In this document: piece by piece, positions 41,801 through 50,603 of the stretch | Layout: each line of letters opens with the position of its first letter | How positions within the stretch are numbered: position 1 is the first letter of the stretch | Assembly (NCBI RefSeq): GCF_017916325.1 | Contig: NC_090149.1 | Coordinates: 556,001 to 620,000, forward strand | Origin: Leishmania martiniquensis | Taxonomy: Eukaryota > Euglenozoa > Kinetoplastea > Trypanosomatida > Trypanosomatidae | DNA length: 64,000 bases | Direction of reading: 5' to 3' | Program-made: the position numbers and the translations under genes | Notes under the pieces: model-generated | Seen by the model: the letters and a program-made list of their open reading frames with translations, nothing else | Told to the model about the DNA's origin: nothing | Database searches by the model: none

Positions 41801-44028
41801 GCGCATCAGTGAAGCAGCAGCTTGACAAGATGGACGCCCGTCGTCGTGAGCGGCAGGAGCGGCGAGACGGGTATGCGCGCTTATTGGACCGTCAACCTAA
41901 CCCCGCGATCGACGACGCGGCACTGAGGCAGCAGATCGCAGTTGACCTCAAGAACCGAGGGGACTGCACCTTCCGCACAGATGCCGCATATCGAAGTGCG
42001 CCTCTGTACCGCCCTACTGCGGCCGCAAAGCTGCAGCGAATGACCCGCTTGGTGGAGGAAATTGCGCACCTGAAGACATCCTTCAACGAAGACCTGCTGA
42101 AGCTGCGCGAAGAGAAGCGGCACGCCCTTGCCCGCCTCAACAGCCTGCGCCAGGACTACGGGAAAGTGCTACTCGAGCTCGGATTGGGGACCAAGTCCGA
42201 TGTGGGTGACCTCTCCCTCAACCCTGAGGAGGAGCCCGAGACGCTATACACGATGGATCGCGACAAACTCGACGCGTACAGCAAACTGAAGGCGGAGGAG
42301 CGAGCTAAGGCTGAGGCAATGAGGGCGCATCGGGGATTCGGCGCCGACCTGGCCGGAGCGCAAGCGCCCGAGCGCTCGCGCGACTCCTCTACCCTGACTG
42401 GTTGCACCGTGCCAGGCGGAATGGGCACCTCACACAGGCGCAATAAGAGCAACCACTTCCCCTCCTACCTCGAGCGCGGCTCACGCCAGAGTATCATTGG
42501 CAACATCGCGATGCGGGAGCGTATGGACGCGGATCTCAAGGCCAAGCTCGACAACGTCAGTCTCACACCAGAGGAGAAGGAGGAGCGGGAGATGCAGCGA
42601 GCTGTGTTGGAGCGAGACATGCGGCGCTTGAAAGCTGCCATGGATGCAGTTCAAGCAGAGTTCAACGACAAGTTGGAATCACTTCGAGTGCGTCGTGCGG
42701 CGCTCGACGTTGATCTTTGCCTGATGATGAGGCGCCTTACCCTGTTTCACCGAGAGTATCAGCTACTGCTGATATTTCGATCACATGACAAAACGCTGCG
42801 TACCGCCCTGTCGACGGTGAAGCAGGAACGGGAGACGGTGCAGCGGGCGATTGCGTCCCAGCACACGGACGCGGCTTCTATCGAGGAGCGCATTCGCCAT
42901 CTCACCGTCCAGCTTAAGACCACCAATCAGGGGGCAGAGGCGTACATGGACGAGCACTGCCCAAGCGACAAACTCTCCTACATCAAGCGGGTCTACTACC
43001 GGCAGCTCAAGCGGCGGCGCCGCCTGGAGGACGGGGACGATGACGATGACGATATCACCAGCGACGACGATGAGGATGAGGACGACGGCATTGGCGAGGA
43101 GGTGCGGCCGCCCAACTGCACCGTAGAAGTGTGGGAGAGCATGCTCAGGTACCGTGAATCTCGCCTCGACCTGACAGAAGCCATCGACGCGGCTAAGACA
43201 GATATGACAAGCATCCGCAGCCAGCTCGATCGTAGCGAGCAGCGGCTGCAGGAGCTGGCGGAGCACGTGAAGCAGTGCAGAGGCGAGATGCAGGTTCTCG
43301 ATGAGAAGAAGCGGAGGGAGTTAAACATGTTGTACACAGTGGTGCCGCTTCGCCTGAGCCAGATGCGGTGCCTCGAGAACGACGCGCAGCTACCGCCTAA
43401 CCTGCCAGAACAGCCAGTGCTCGTCATCTCCACAGAGCAAATGACGGCGCTCCGACAACGCATCTTTGAGTTGGCCGGCCAGAAGGTGGAGCGCCATGAA
43501 GAGGTAGCGAAACTGACAGCGGAGCTGCAGCCGCTAAAGGATGCGCGGGCGGCCTCGAACCGCGTCTTCGAGGAGTGGCAAGGCAAGGTAAGCGAGGTGA
43601 TGCTCCTTCGGTTTGGTCGGCACGTTGATTTAGAGATGCTGGAGTCTTGCGGGTCCAGCTGGGCGGTAGAGATGAAGAAGGAAGAACTGCGCCACCTTGA
43701 GTTGAAGTGGGCTCGGTCGGTGAAGAAGGTGGAGAACGAAATCGCCGAGCTCCACGCCCGTCTCCAAGGTAAGCTATTTGAAAACACTAGCCTGCTGCAG
43801 GACCTTGGCGATCTTGAAACGAAGCGCCAGCACGTAGATGCCATATTGTCGCAAGCGACTTCCAAGACGGCGCAGCAGTATCATGGCACGGTTGTTGCGT
43901 CAAAGCAAGAGCGTGCCGTGCTGCGTGAGCTCATCGCTGCGCAGCAGGAGGAAATAGACGCGCTCAATGCGGAGATTCTCATGCTGAAGCGTAAGGGCGG
44001 GCATGTCTACAGCCCAGCCATGATGTAG
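38806..44028 (+). CDS. CFAP44: Cilia- and flagella-associated protein 44 (WD40 plus coiled coil)
   Basis: The 1740-residue axonemal protein is known elsewhere as part of the tether/tetherhead linking inner-arm dynein f to the doublet; trypanosome CFAP43/44 are needed for flagellar beating. The N-terminal half (about 30-750) is WD40 repeats with blades such as STLAFNLDGSRLASVASG, LVTGGAGHIKFW, YVVTAGEDGFMRYWNL and CAAVSPVEHVVLTGGADGVV. From about 815 onward it is heptad-rich coiled coil with charged runs. An acidic stretch (about 1409-1432, Asp/Glu repeats) directly precedes PPNCTVEVWESMLRYRESRL, which matches the CFAP44-specific PPGC...REKRLD segment and favours CFAP44 over CFAP43. Length agrees with the family (about 1.7-1.9 thousand). 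Confidence 0.88.
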   Translation: MTSSATTIAEKRATPLHTYPTDVQPSSKILAHCGFDSRHSNAVAYLRGNTLLTCGGKFVLFLHIDSGAVESQSGPPDGAIGAVSVHPSGLSYVVGERCPAHPLLRAYSWPSRSPLQTFAGGAEVGYSTLAFNLDGSRLASVASGPDYTLAIWDWQSASLLLRSKCFNSDVYSVAFSRFDDALLVTGGAGHIKFWTMANTFTGKKLQGSLGKFGRHEISDVTTFAVLADGKVLSGSDCGDLLLWEGDLIACTFARAFAVGESGGTEMGQAPYDIQPCHDGAIHFVSLQGRYVVTAGEDGFMRYWNLHELERAEGTGVPSYYAPACVGEVCVSPAFRIRSVTFDEEHQRWILLDEFGTIATLPYPLCAGELEVTGQTAQVHLQLNGVPLTCAAVSPVEHVVLTGGADGVVRCIDYLSCTERCRVEWPRDARKDPVPVADMKVLVQCSTAQRMLAVAGFGDGTVRLLEADEGCSIIRMAGQWKAHADGLCALAVSEDASQVASVSPSGHVFFFAVDTAPCTLIPVGYCVGPLQSPTSAAWDTQAVSGYGGCLLGFEGGELLSIHAPVPGSVNHEEGYEFPCVFDLVAIRQRQRPLPKTESEELEAEDVASTALEEEDVGPWPIKFVVQLPGDGFAIGMGKEELAYVYQGNIRYANRLELPPLPPTGVEPPDYVEDPQLNVCYRDCVPCRAFVSPNGALVVCADRSRLLLRQASNRAHVFLLGAAHDSTSGAVTGAFLSHDSAVVVSVGTDGLVVAQLRDGFDPPRAVPPLAGGATAAEPVPGAVTAAKEVVEVAEAPALSVQEQKEADDAARASAVREAHLQRFLTKLEKVRGAYAELMHRNEQLPSDQQLTKSEMQLDASLQDALDAEKENRVREAEREYILSAARDNVKTAKLRKCFLDNLLYDRFELEAIGKSFSVASMRLLDPHEFINVLNAAARQLAESDGESDAEKAEDEEVNSCQNGAPVDAVATGRVVSDAAVAGGAAAARKQPDDLDDVATIGASVKQQLDKMDARRRERQERRDGYARLLDRQPNPAIDDAALRQQIAVDLKNRGDCTFRTDAAYRSAPLYRPTAAAKLQRMTRLVEEIAHLKTSFNEDLLKLREEKRHALARLNSLRQDYGKVLLELGLGTKSDVGDLSLNPEEEPETLYTMDRDKLDAYSKLKAEERAKAEAMRAHRGFGADLAGAQAPERSRDSSTLTGCTVPGGMGTSHRRNKSNHFPSYLERGSRQSIIGNIAMRERMDADLKAKLDNVSLTPEEKEEREMQRAVLERDMRRLKAAMDAVQAEFNDKLESLRVRRAALDVDLCLMMRRLTLFHREYQLLLIFRSHDKTLRTALSTVKQERETVQRAIASQHTDAASIEERIRHLTVQLKTTNQGAEAYMDEHCPSDKLSYIKRVYYRQLKRRRRLEDGDDDDDDITSDDDEDEDDGIGEEVRPPNCTVEVWESMLRYRESRLDLTEAIDAAKTDMTSIRSQLDRSEQRLQELAEHVKQCRGEMQVLDEKKRRELNMLYTVVPLRLSQMRCLENDAQLPPNLPEQPVLVISTEQMTALRQRIFELAGQKVERHEEVAKLTAELQPLKDARAASNRVFEEWQGKVSEVMLLRFGRHVDLEMLESCGSSWAVEMKKEELRHLELKWARSVKKVENEIAELHARLQGKLFENTSLLQDLGDLETKRQHVDAILSQATSKTAQQYHGTVVASKQERAVLRELIAAQQEEIDALNAEILMLKRKGGHVYSPAMM

Positions 44029-45583
44029 ACTCGAAGCACTGACTTCTCCGCTCCCTGTGCCGCCGTCTGCGCCCGGCTATTTTGTACGTTATTCTTTGCT
44101 GCGGCTCAGTACCGGGTGCTCCTCTTTCTGCACTCCAGACGCCATAGAAGATCTTTACAGCGCCAGTGCTTTGCACCGCGTTCGTTGCGGCTTTGCTGCT
44201 TCGGCACGTTACGCTTCTTCCAGTGCATGCGAACGTGGTGGAAGGACAGAAAACAGGCCCGCGGTACAATCGTGGTTTGGGCGTACTAAACCCCCTTAAA
44301 GAAGGGAAGAGAGGGGAGGGGGGGTTAGAGCGCTTGCATGACCTCGCCTTGCCACTCCCCTTTTGTATAGTTTCTTCTCATCCTCCTTGCTCGTGAGTGC
44401 CAACGTATTCGTCTATTTCACACTGCGCACTCGATGTACCAATGTATAAATCTTGCACAGTTCTTTCTGTCATCAGACCGGCCCGATGGGCGCCCCTTCG
44501 CGAATGACGTCACCTTCCTGCGGGGACCCGTCCGTGCCTGTGAAGGTAACCCTCACGCGCCGCGAAGCAGGGGCCCAGCGCTTTTTTCGGCGTCTTTCTT
44601 TTTGCTGTCGGCACTCTTCAGCTCTTTCTCTCAAAATAAAGAAAAGAGAGAGCGGCACGTTGCCCCTTTCTCTTTGATGCGCCGCTCCCCGTCTGACGAC
44701 TTGCTTCCTTCCAGAGCAGCGACCAGCATAAAACCTGCGCGCATCCCTCAACTGCACCTTCGACACCGACTGTGCTCTCTCAGTCGCGTAGGCCCTTCAT
44801 GCACTCCCTTTCCCGGAGAACGCAGTTTCCCGTAAGCCTTCCGAGCTCTCCTCGCGAGCCTTTCCCTTCTTCGTGCAACCCGCCCCGGGCTTCGATCCCT
44901 CTATAGGCACTCTGCTGCGATGGCTTAGTGTGCCGTTTGGCTCTCTAAGTGCCACTCGTGTCAAGCCGGAACGTCCGCTCTGCTTCATCTCTCTTACGCC
45001 CCCTCCTTCCCTCTCCCCTTCATCGCCGCTTCGGCTGTCCTTTTTGGCGTGGTCTTCCTTCTCCCTGACACAGAGGTCACCCAAAGGTAGCACAGACAAG
45101 TAGTCCTTCACCGTCCTCTCGCCCGCCCACCACGAAGACGCTCCCCTCCCCCTCACACTGTACCGTTGACAGAGAACACCGTTGCACGTGTGTGTGTCTC
45201 TCTCTCTTTTCATCTCTTTTTCTTTCTCCGTGCCTCTCTCATCATCTTCGAATAACAAAGGCTCTGCCCCGCCAAGCCGTACGCCGCCATCTCCCTTTTT
45301 TTTCAGTGGCTCGGTCGCTTTATTCGTCTCCCTCCGCGTTTGTGTTCACGTGAGTGATCTGTGTTGATTCCCTTCTTCACTGGGTGACCTTCGCACACGC
45401 GCGCCCTCAGATTCTTGAGCGAACAACTCTCCACGACGACGACAGCACCGCCTTCAAAATCACAAACATATATATCTATATCTATCTATCTATCTATATA
45501 TAAAGAGGAGCGACTTGTGTACGCATACCATACAAGCAGAACCACTCGAGCCTTATCCCCGTCATCGAAGTGCCTTGTGCATC
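44029..45583. other. Intergenic with TATC microsatellite
   Basis: A 1.55 kb gap. Long C/T blocks at 44990-45060 and 45196-45245, the latter followed by the first AG at 45259-45260 (probable acceptor). A (TATC)n/(TA)n microsatellite lies at 45468-45501 inside the resulting 5' UTR. No protein-like frame. Confidence 0.6.
45468..45501 (+). repeat. (TATC)n microsatellite in a 5' UTR
   Basis: ATATATATCTATATC followed by tandem TATC and then TATATATAAA. It is an A/T island in otherwise GC-rich DNA, about 85 bases before the C2-protein ATG. Confidence 0.85.
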
Positions 45584-48133
45584 ATGTCACTTTTCGGCGC
45601 ATCTCTTCCCTTTGAAGATGACACAGCGACCTCGCTGATTCGTCGCTCCGGCTTCCCGCCAGAGTCGACATACGCTCAGATGCCGGAGATTTACTTGTGC
45701 CCGTGCTGCAGTGAGTTCAGCAAGCAGCAGGAGCGCGAGCGTCTTCTGCGCGAGGCTCGCGAGGCCAAGGAGGCTGAGCGTCGTCGCATCTTGCAGCTTG
45801 ACGTCTTTGAGGAGCGTGCGCGGCCGCTGCCCTCTGGAGATATCCGCCGAAAAGGATACCGGCGTATCCTAGACGGCGAGGAGGTAGCCGAGGCGGCCCA
45901 GAACGTGCCGCCGCCGCCGACGCTCGATGAGCTGCGCCGCGCTAAGAGGGACCAGAACGTGCCGAAGCTGGTCGTTACGATCCACTGCGGCCGAAACCTG
46001 AATGCCGGCCCCGATGACCTGGTCTCTGTCATTGTGCGATGCGGCGCCTTCGAGGGCCAGACCGAAAAGATGCCGCGCGGCAAGGAGATCACGACGCCGT
46101 GGGAGGAGCTCTTTGAGTTCCCGTACATGAACGCGAACGAGCCGCTGGAAGTGCTCGTTGTGAACAGTGCACTCGGCCTTGAAGAAGACCAGCTGATGGG
46201 CGGCGTAGCCGTCCCGCCCAGTGCCTTACAAGACCGCCGCTGTGGTGATCAGGAGCCATTGCCAGTGATGCTGGAGGACGGCATGCGCAGCGGCTACGGC
46301 AGCTGCAAAGAGGGTCCGATGGGCGCCATTGTCGCCTCTTGGTACGTACGCGACGGGGAGGAAAAGTTAGATGAGGAGGCGATTGAGAAGCAGACCCTCA
46401 GCATGCCGCTCAACTGCACTATTGTGGCACGCCACCTCTTCCAGTACACCGACTACGGCGCGACGCTCTACACCGGCGGCGTCCTGTGTGTGTTGCGCGA
46501 CACGAGCGACAACTGCTCCGAGTCAGTGCTCTATACACCTGGGTCGCACGCGGAGGCTTCGCTGTCGCCTTACTACACCAAAGAGGGCTTCTACTACCAT
46601 CCCGAGAATGCGTCGCAGCTGATGCAGCTGAACACTGAGAAGAAGCTGGGCCACATCCTCGTGTGTGTACCCAAAGAGGACGAAACTGAAGGGGATGAGG
46701 AGGAGCTACTTGTTATCGGCGCGGTGCCACTGGAGTTCGCGCGTCTGTGCAAGAAGGGAAGGGCCGTACTGCTGATCGAATCCAAGTCGAAAGAGGACGC
46801 CCTCTGGGGTGAGATCGCGATTGAGTGGTGTAACAAACCGCTGGATGAGGAGGAACTTCACCCGGCCGCACTGGAGGTCAAGAGGGAGTCCCTCTTCGTC
46901 ACGGTCGTCCGCGGCCTCAACCTTTCAGACCGGAATGGAGATCCACTGAAGGGGGGCTCTATCTCCGTTGCTACCGGCGATTTGGAGGGCGTGACGGTGG
47001 AGGCGCCGGTGGCTCTCGACGAAGATGGAAATCACGTCATCACCTGGAACCAGGAGGTGCGCTTCATGGATGTGGAGAAGAATCAGAAGGACATTGAAGT
47101 GCAAGTCTACGAGAAGGGTTGCCTCATGTCTGTCGGCACGTGCGAGCTAGAAGCTAATGACGACGGCGTGGTAATCATGCAGTTGTACAAAGCTGCCAAC
47201 GCCAGCCAGGAGAGTGGCGAGGTTGTGCTGAGCTACAAGCGTCTGCATGCTACGTCGTCAAAGGAGGCGCTGATGCAGCGGAAGCGTGGCGGTGTCAAAG
47301 GAGCACTCAGCAGAGGCGCCGACGAGGAGGACGAAGAGGAAGGCGACGTGGAACAACGCGGAGACAAAGGCGCAGAGGTAACGGGAGACGGGTACGAAGA
47401 GGAGGGCGAAGAGGAAAGCGACGTGGAACAACGCGGAGACCAAGGCGCAGAGGTAACGGGAGACGGGTATGAAGAGGAGGGCGAAGAGGAAGGCGGCATG
47501 GAACAACGCGGAGACCAAGGCGCAGAGGTAACGGGAGACGGGTATGAAGAGGTGGAAGAGATGCGAACAGGGGCTAGTGCCCTCCAGTCCGAAGGCGCCA
47601 TGAGCATCAACGACGAGGCCTCGGAGGCATTAGGCGCTGAGGAGGCCGCGCAGCAACAGCAGAGTGAGGAAGGCTCGCAGCAGCGGCAGCTCCGCGACGA
47701 AGCGCAGAGTGAGGAGGGAATGCGTATGGGGGAGCTTCAGGAAGAGTACTTGGAGAAGGAAGAAGGAGCGGAACGTGAAGGCGTGCGTTTCCATGAGTAC
47801 GACCCGGATGAGGAGGCACCCAAGAGTGAATCTGCAAGGGAAAGGGCTTCGTCAGCCCTCTACCCTGATGCCGCTGGAGCTTCGAGGCCCCGCCGCATCT
47901 CGTGGGAGGCGCCGGCCGGCAAGGATGTCGAGTACAGGCAGCCGTGGTACCCGGCTGGTGCACCGGATACCGATCAGCATATCCCTTTTACCAAGACAAA
48001 GTTGTCAAAGAAGAACATCGAGAGCATTCGTCAACTCGAGACGTGCAAGCTGCGTATTGAGGAGGAGTCCGTGCGCCGCAGCTTGACACCTCGCCACTCA
48101 CCCTCTCGAGGCGTGTCTCCCAGCTCCCAGTGA
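45584..48133 (+). CDS. C2-domain protein with acidic minisatellite region
   Basis: An 849-residue protein starting at the ATG of MSLFGASLPF. A short N-terminal part contains CPCC (about 38-41), then a basic coiled coil (about 45-75). A first C2-like domain spans about 125-215 (KLVVTIHCGRNLNAGPDD). A second beta-rich unit lies at about 275-425, and a third C2-like domain at about 430-555 (LFVTVVRGLNLSDRNGD, then VITWNQEVRFM). C2 domains bind membranes or proteins; the calcium-binding Asp set looks incomplete in the first unit. Residues 588-658 are a near-perfect 25-residue acidic repeat (75-bp unit, 2.8 copies) followed by Glu/Gln-rich sequence. The C-terminal 100 residues are Ser/Pro/Arg-rich. 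No signal peptide or membrane helix. Function unknown. Confidence 0.8.
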   Translation: MSLFGASLPFEDDTATSLIRRSGFPPESTYAQMPEIYLCPCCSEFSKQQERERLLREAREAKEAERRRILQLDVFEERARPLPSGDIRRKGYRRILDGEEVAEAAQNVPPPPTLDELRRAKRDQNVPKLVVTIHCGRNLNAGPDDLVSVIVRCGAFEGQTEKMPRGKEITTPWEELFEFPYMNANEPLEVLVVNSALGLEEDQLMGGVAVPPSALQDRRCGDQEPLPVMLEDGMRSGYGSCKEGPMGAIVASWYVRDGEEKLDEEAIEKQTLSMPLNCTIVARHLFQYTDYGATLYTGGVLCVLRDTSDNCSESVLYTPGSHAEASLSPYYTKEGFYYHPENASQLMQLNTEKKLGHILVCVPKEDETEGDEEELLVIGAVPLEFARLCKKGRAVLLIESKSKEDALWGEIAIEWCNKPLDEEELHPAALEVKRESLFVTVVRGLNLSDRNGDPLKGGSISVATGDLEGVTVEAPVALDEDGNHVITWNQEVRFMDVEKNQKDIEVQVYEKGCLMSVGTCELEANDDGVVIMQLYKAANASQESGEVVLSYKRLHATSSKEALMQRKRGGVKGALSRGADEEDEEEGDVEQRGDKGAEVTGDGYEEEGEEESDVEQRGDQGAEVTGDGYEEEGEEEGGMEQRGDQGAEVTGDGYEEVEEMRTGASALQSEGAMSINDEASEALGAEEAAQQQQSEEGSQQRQLRDEAQSEEGMRMGELQEEYLEKEEGAEREGVRFHEYDPDEEAPKSESARERASSALYPDAAGASRPRRISWEAPAGKDVEYRQPWYPAGAPDTDQHIPFTKTKLSKKNIESIRQLETCKLRIEEESVRRSLTPRHSPSRGVSPSSQ
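47345..47557 (+). repeat. 75-bp coding minisatellite, about 2.8 copies
   Basis: Units start at 47345, 47420 and 47495, each near GACGTGGAACAACGCGGAGA, and differ by only a few bases. The exact 75-base period keeps the reading frame, so copy number can vary without a frameshift. Confidence 0.9.
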
Positions 48134-50603
48134 GGACGGATGGGGCCGCATCTGGCGCCACGGTTCGCGGCTGTCGAATAGATGCTTTGCATGACCTCTT
48201 CGTTTACCACTGCTTTGGGATGACGGGAGTGGCAACACATGTGATGATGAGTGAGAGGGGCTGCATTCTGCCCTCTGTCACTTTCCCATCTCTTGGGCTC
48301 GCTCGCCAAACTTGCCACTGCTTTATCTGGACGGTGCTGCAAGCGGTGGCCCGTTCCCATGACGATATTTTGGTTACCGCGCCTTTGCGCTCACTTCTCT
48401 TTGCGTCACATTTCCTGTTGTCTGCCTGTCTCTCTCTCTGCGTGTCTGTGTGTTCTTGATTTGTGTGCGTTCGGTGTAGTGCGTGCCTTTGCGCTTTCAG
48501 TCCTCCTTTAGCTGTACTTCCCTCGGATGTGGGCGCCCCCGACTCCTCTTCGATCCCGTTGTTTGGTGCTTTCTCCTGTTTCTCGTCGATTCTTCGACTC
48601 GGTGTATGAGTATTATGTGTACGCTTGTGTGTGGCTTTCTATAAACGCGTCCTTTTGTCATGGGCGACACTTGTGCAGTAGCGTTCTCAGTGGGCCAATC
48701 CCCTTCGCGGGGTCGCCTTGCCGTCTGTTGGCTGTAAATGGAGCGCAGGACACTCATGGAGTCACGCTCGAACACTTTGTTGCCTCTCTGTGGTGACATG
48801 GCAAAGGGTGACGGACGCAACGCATGCACAGTGTCTGCCCCTCTTCCCCCTTCCCCTCCCCTATCTTTCGTTGCCATCTTCCTGTTTGTCTCGTACACCC
48901 GCGATGATGGTTCGGCACCGCACACTTCCCCCCCTCTTCCTCTCTCCTCCCCTTTTCGTTCACCAGATCACAGCCATCAAGAAGAGCAAAGAGAGGGAGA
49001 AAAAGGTAAGGTACACTCACCTCTCTCCGATTCTTTTTTCTTCTCGCCTCTCCCCCTCTTTCATTTTTATTTTGAGCTGTACGGAATTTCGATTTTTTTT
49101 TGTACGTCTCTCTCTCTTTCTGTTTTCACGTCCTCACTGGCAAACTCTGTACCCTCTTCCCTACGTCTTCAAGTCGCGGAGGCGCATCGGCAAGGTTGTA
49201 GAGTGGGGCAGAGTGTCTGGGGTTAAAGCGTGAAGAGGAGGAGGAAGGGCTAAGCAGAAGAGGTTTCCCAGAAAATGCGGAATCCGAAGACGGTTCTGCC
49301 TGCGCTCTTTCGATCCTCTAAGCGATGTGAGTCAATCTCAACAACAGAGCAGACACCTGTACTTTGTCCCGTACGCACTGCATGACAACTCTTTATTGAT
49401 GTTTCTTCGTGTGATTGGAGGGAGTCAGTAGTAAGCGAGTGAGCGGTAAATACGGACCCTTAGGGAAATAGGATGCGCACATCCATGGGACCAGCGGGAA
49501 GGAAGGGGGCGAAGGAGGCTCTCGTCACAATTGCTCCTCTTCGCCATAGCGTGACTAGGGCGCTTCACCTCCTCTCACTCCTCGGTTCTGAGGAGGCGGT
49601 GACTGTTGCTGCGGCCCACGGACTCCTCCTGCGTTTTGCGTGGATTATTCTTAAGCTCCCTATTTGATATCTTTACTGATTTCCTTTTTATCGGTCTTCC
49701 TCCTCTTCAACCTTCATCACCTTCCACGCGCTCAGGCATACCCCTCTCGCGCCACTGTTGTTTTATTGCTCTTTTCGTGTACCCATTTCTCTCTCTATGT
49801 TTCTCTGTGCTCTGTACAGGGGTGTCTGCGTGTGTGAGCGAACGTGTGTCCGGCTTCGTGGGACTGTGCTGCCCCACTTCGATGTCTCTGTTGATGTTTT
49901 CTTTCCCTCGTTTCGACTCATTTTCTTCCATTTAGTCATATATTGATCTTTTTCTTCTCGCTGTCTGCCCCGTCGTGCGCTTCTGGGAGTGTGTGTCCTC
50001 CCCTGTCGCGCCTCGCCCCCAAAGAGCGGCTTCGCATGCGCAGCCGCGAGAGCCCTCACTCGTCGTGCCTCTCCTCTTCCTTTAGAAACGTTCGACAAAA
50101 CGGCGACCTCTCTGAAAGCGCCCCCACCCCATTCACGCGTCTGCATGCAGACAACCGCTGCAGAATCGTAGCGGCAATGCATGAGTTGCTGACGCCGCTT
50201 CCTGTTCGAATGTGCATCTGTGTAGGACCGGGGAGGAGGGAGAGAAGCACTCTGCTACACTCCCATTACTGCGTGCGGGCAGGCGACTTGCATAATATCA
50301 GAAGTGGCTGCTGTATTTTTCTTAGTCTCCCCTAAGGCGTAACGTGATGGGCCTCCTTCAAGATGTTCGCTTTTTCTTGAGCTTACAAATGTGGCCTCAG
50401 CCGGCCCCCCCTCTCTTGCCCTCGCGTCTCTCCTCGTCCCATACATGCACTTGTCATACCTTCCGCCTTTTTCCTTTTGACTGTAACCCCGGCAGCCAGC
50501 TTCAGAAACGCTGTCCATGTACGGGGACTCACAGTGAGACCTCGGTAAGCGTATATATGGGTGTGCGCGGCTGATTGCTGTTCCTCAGCACTGCGTAGAG
50601 AGG
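48134..50603. other. Intergenic before VAC14
   Basis: A 2.5 kb gap. C/T-rich blocks occur at 48380-48460, 48836-48890, 48930-48960, 49020-49130 and 49760-49800. A 64-residue frame at 49473-49667 begins with ATG but shows no family features. A final C/T block at 50400-50480 probably guides splicing of VAC14. Nothing else is supported. Confidence 0.55.

Noticed and set aside
49473..49667. 64-residue ATG-initiated frame in the gap before VAC14
   Set aside because: Too short, no features, and the surrounding sequence is ordinary intergenic DNA.
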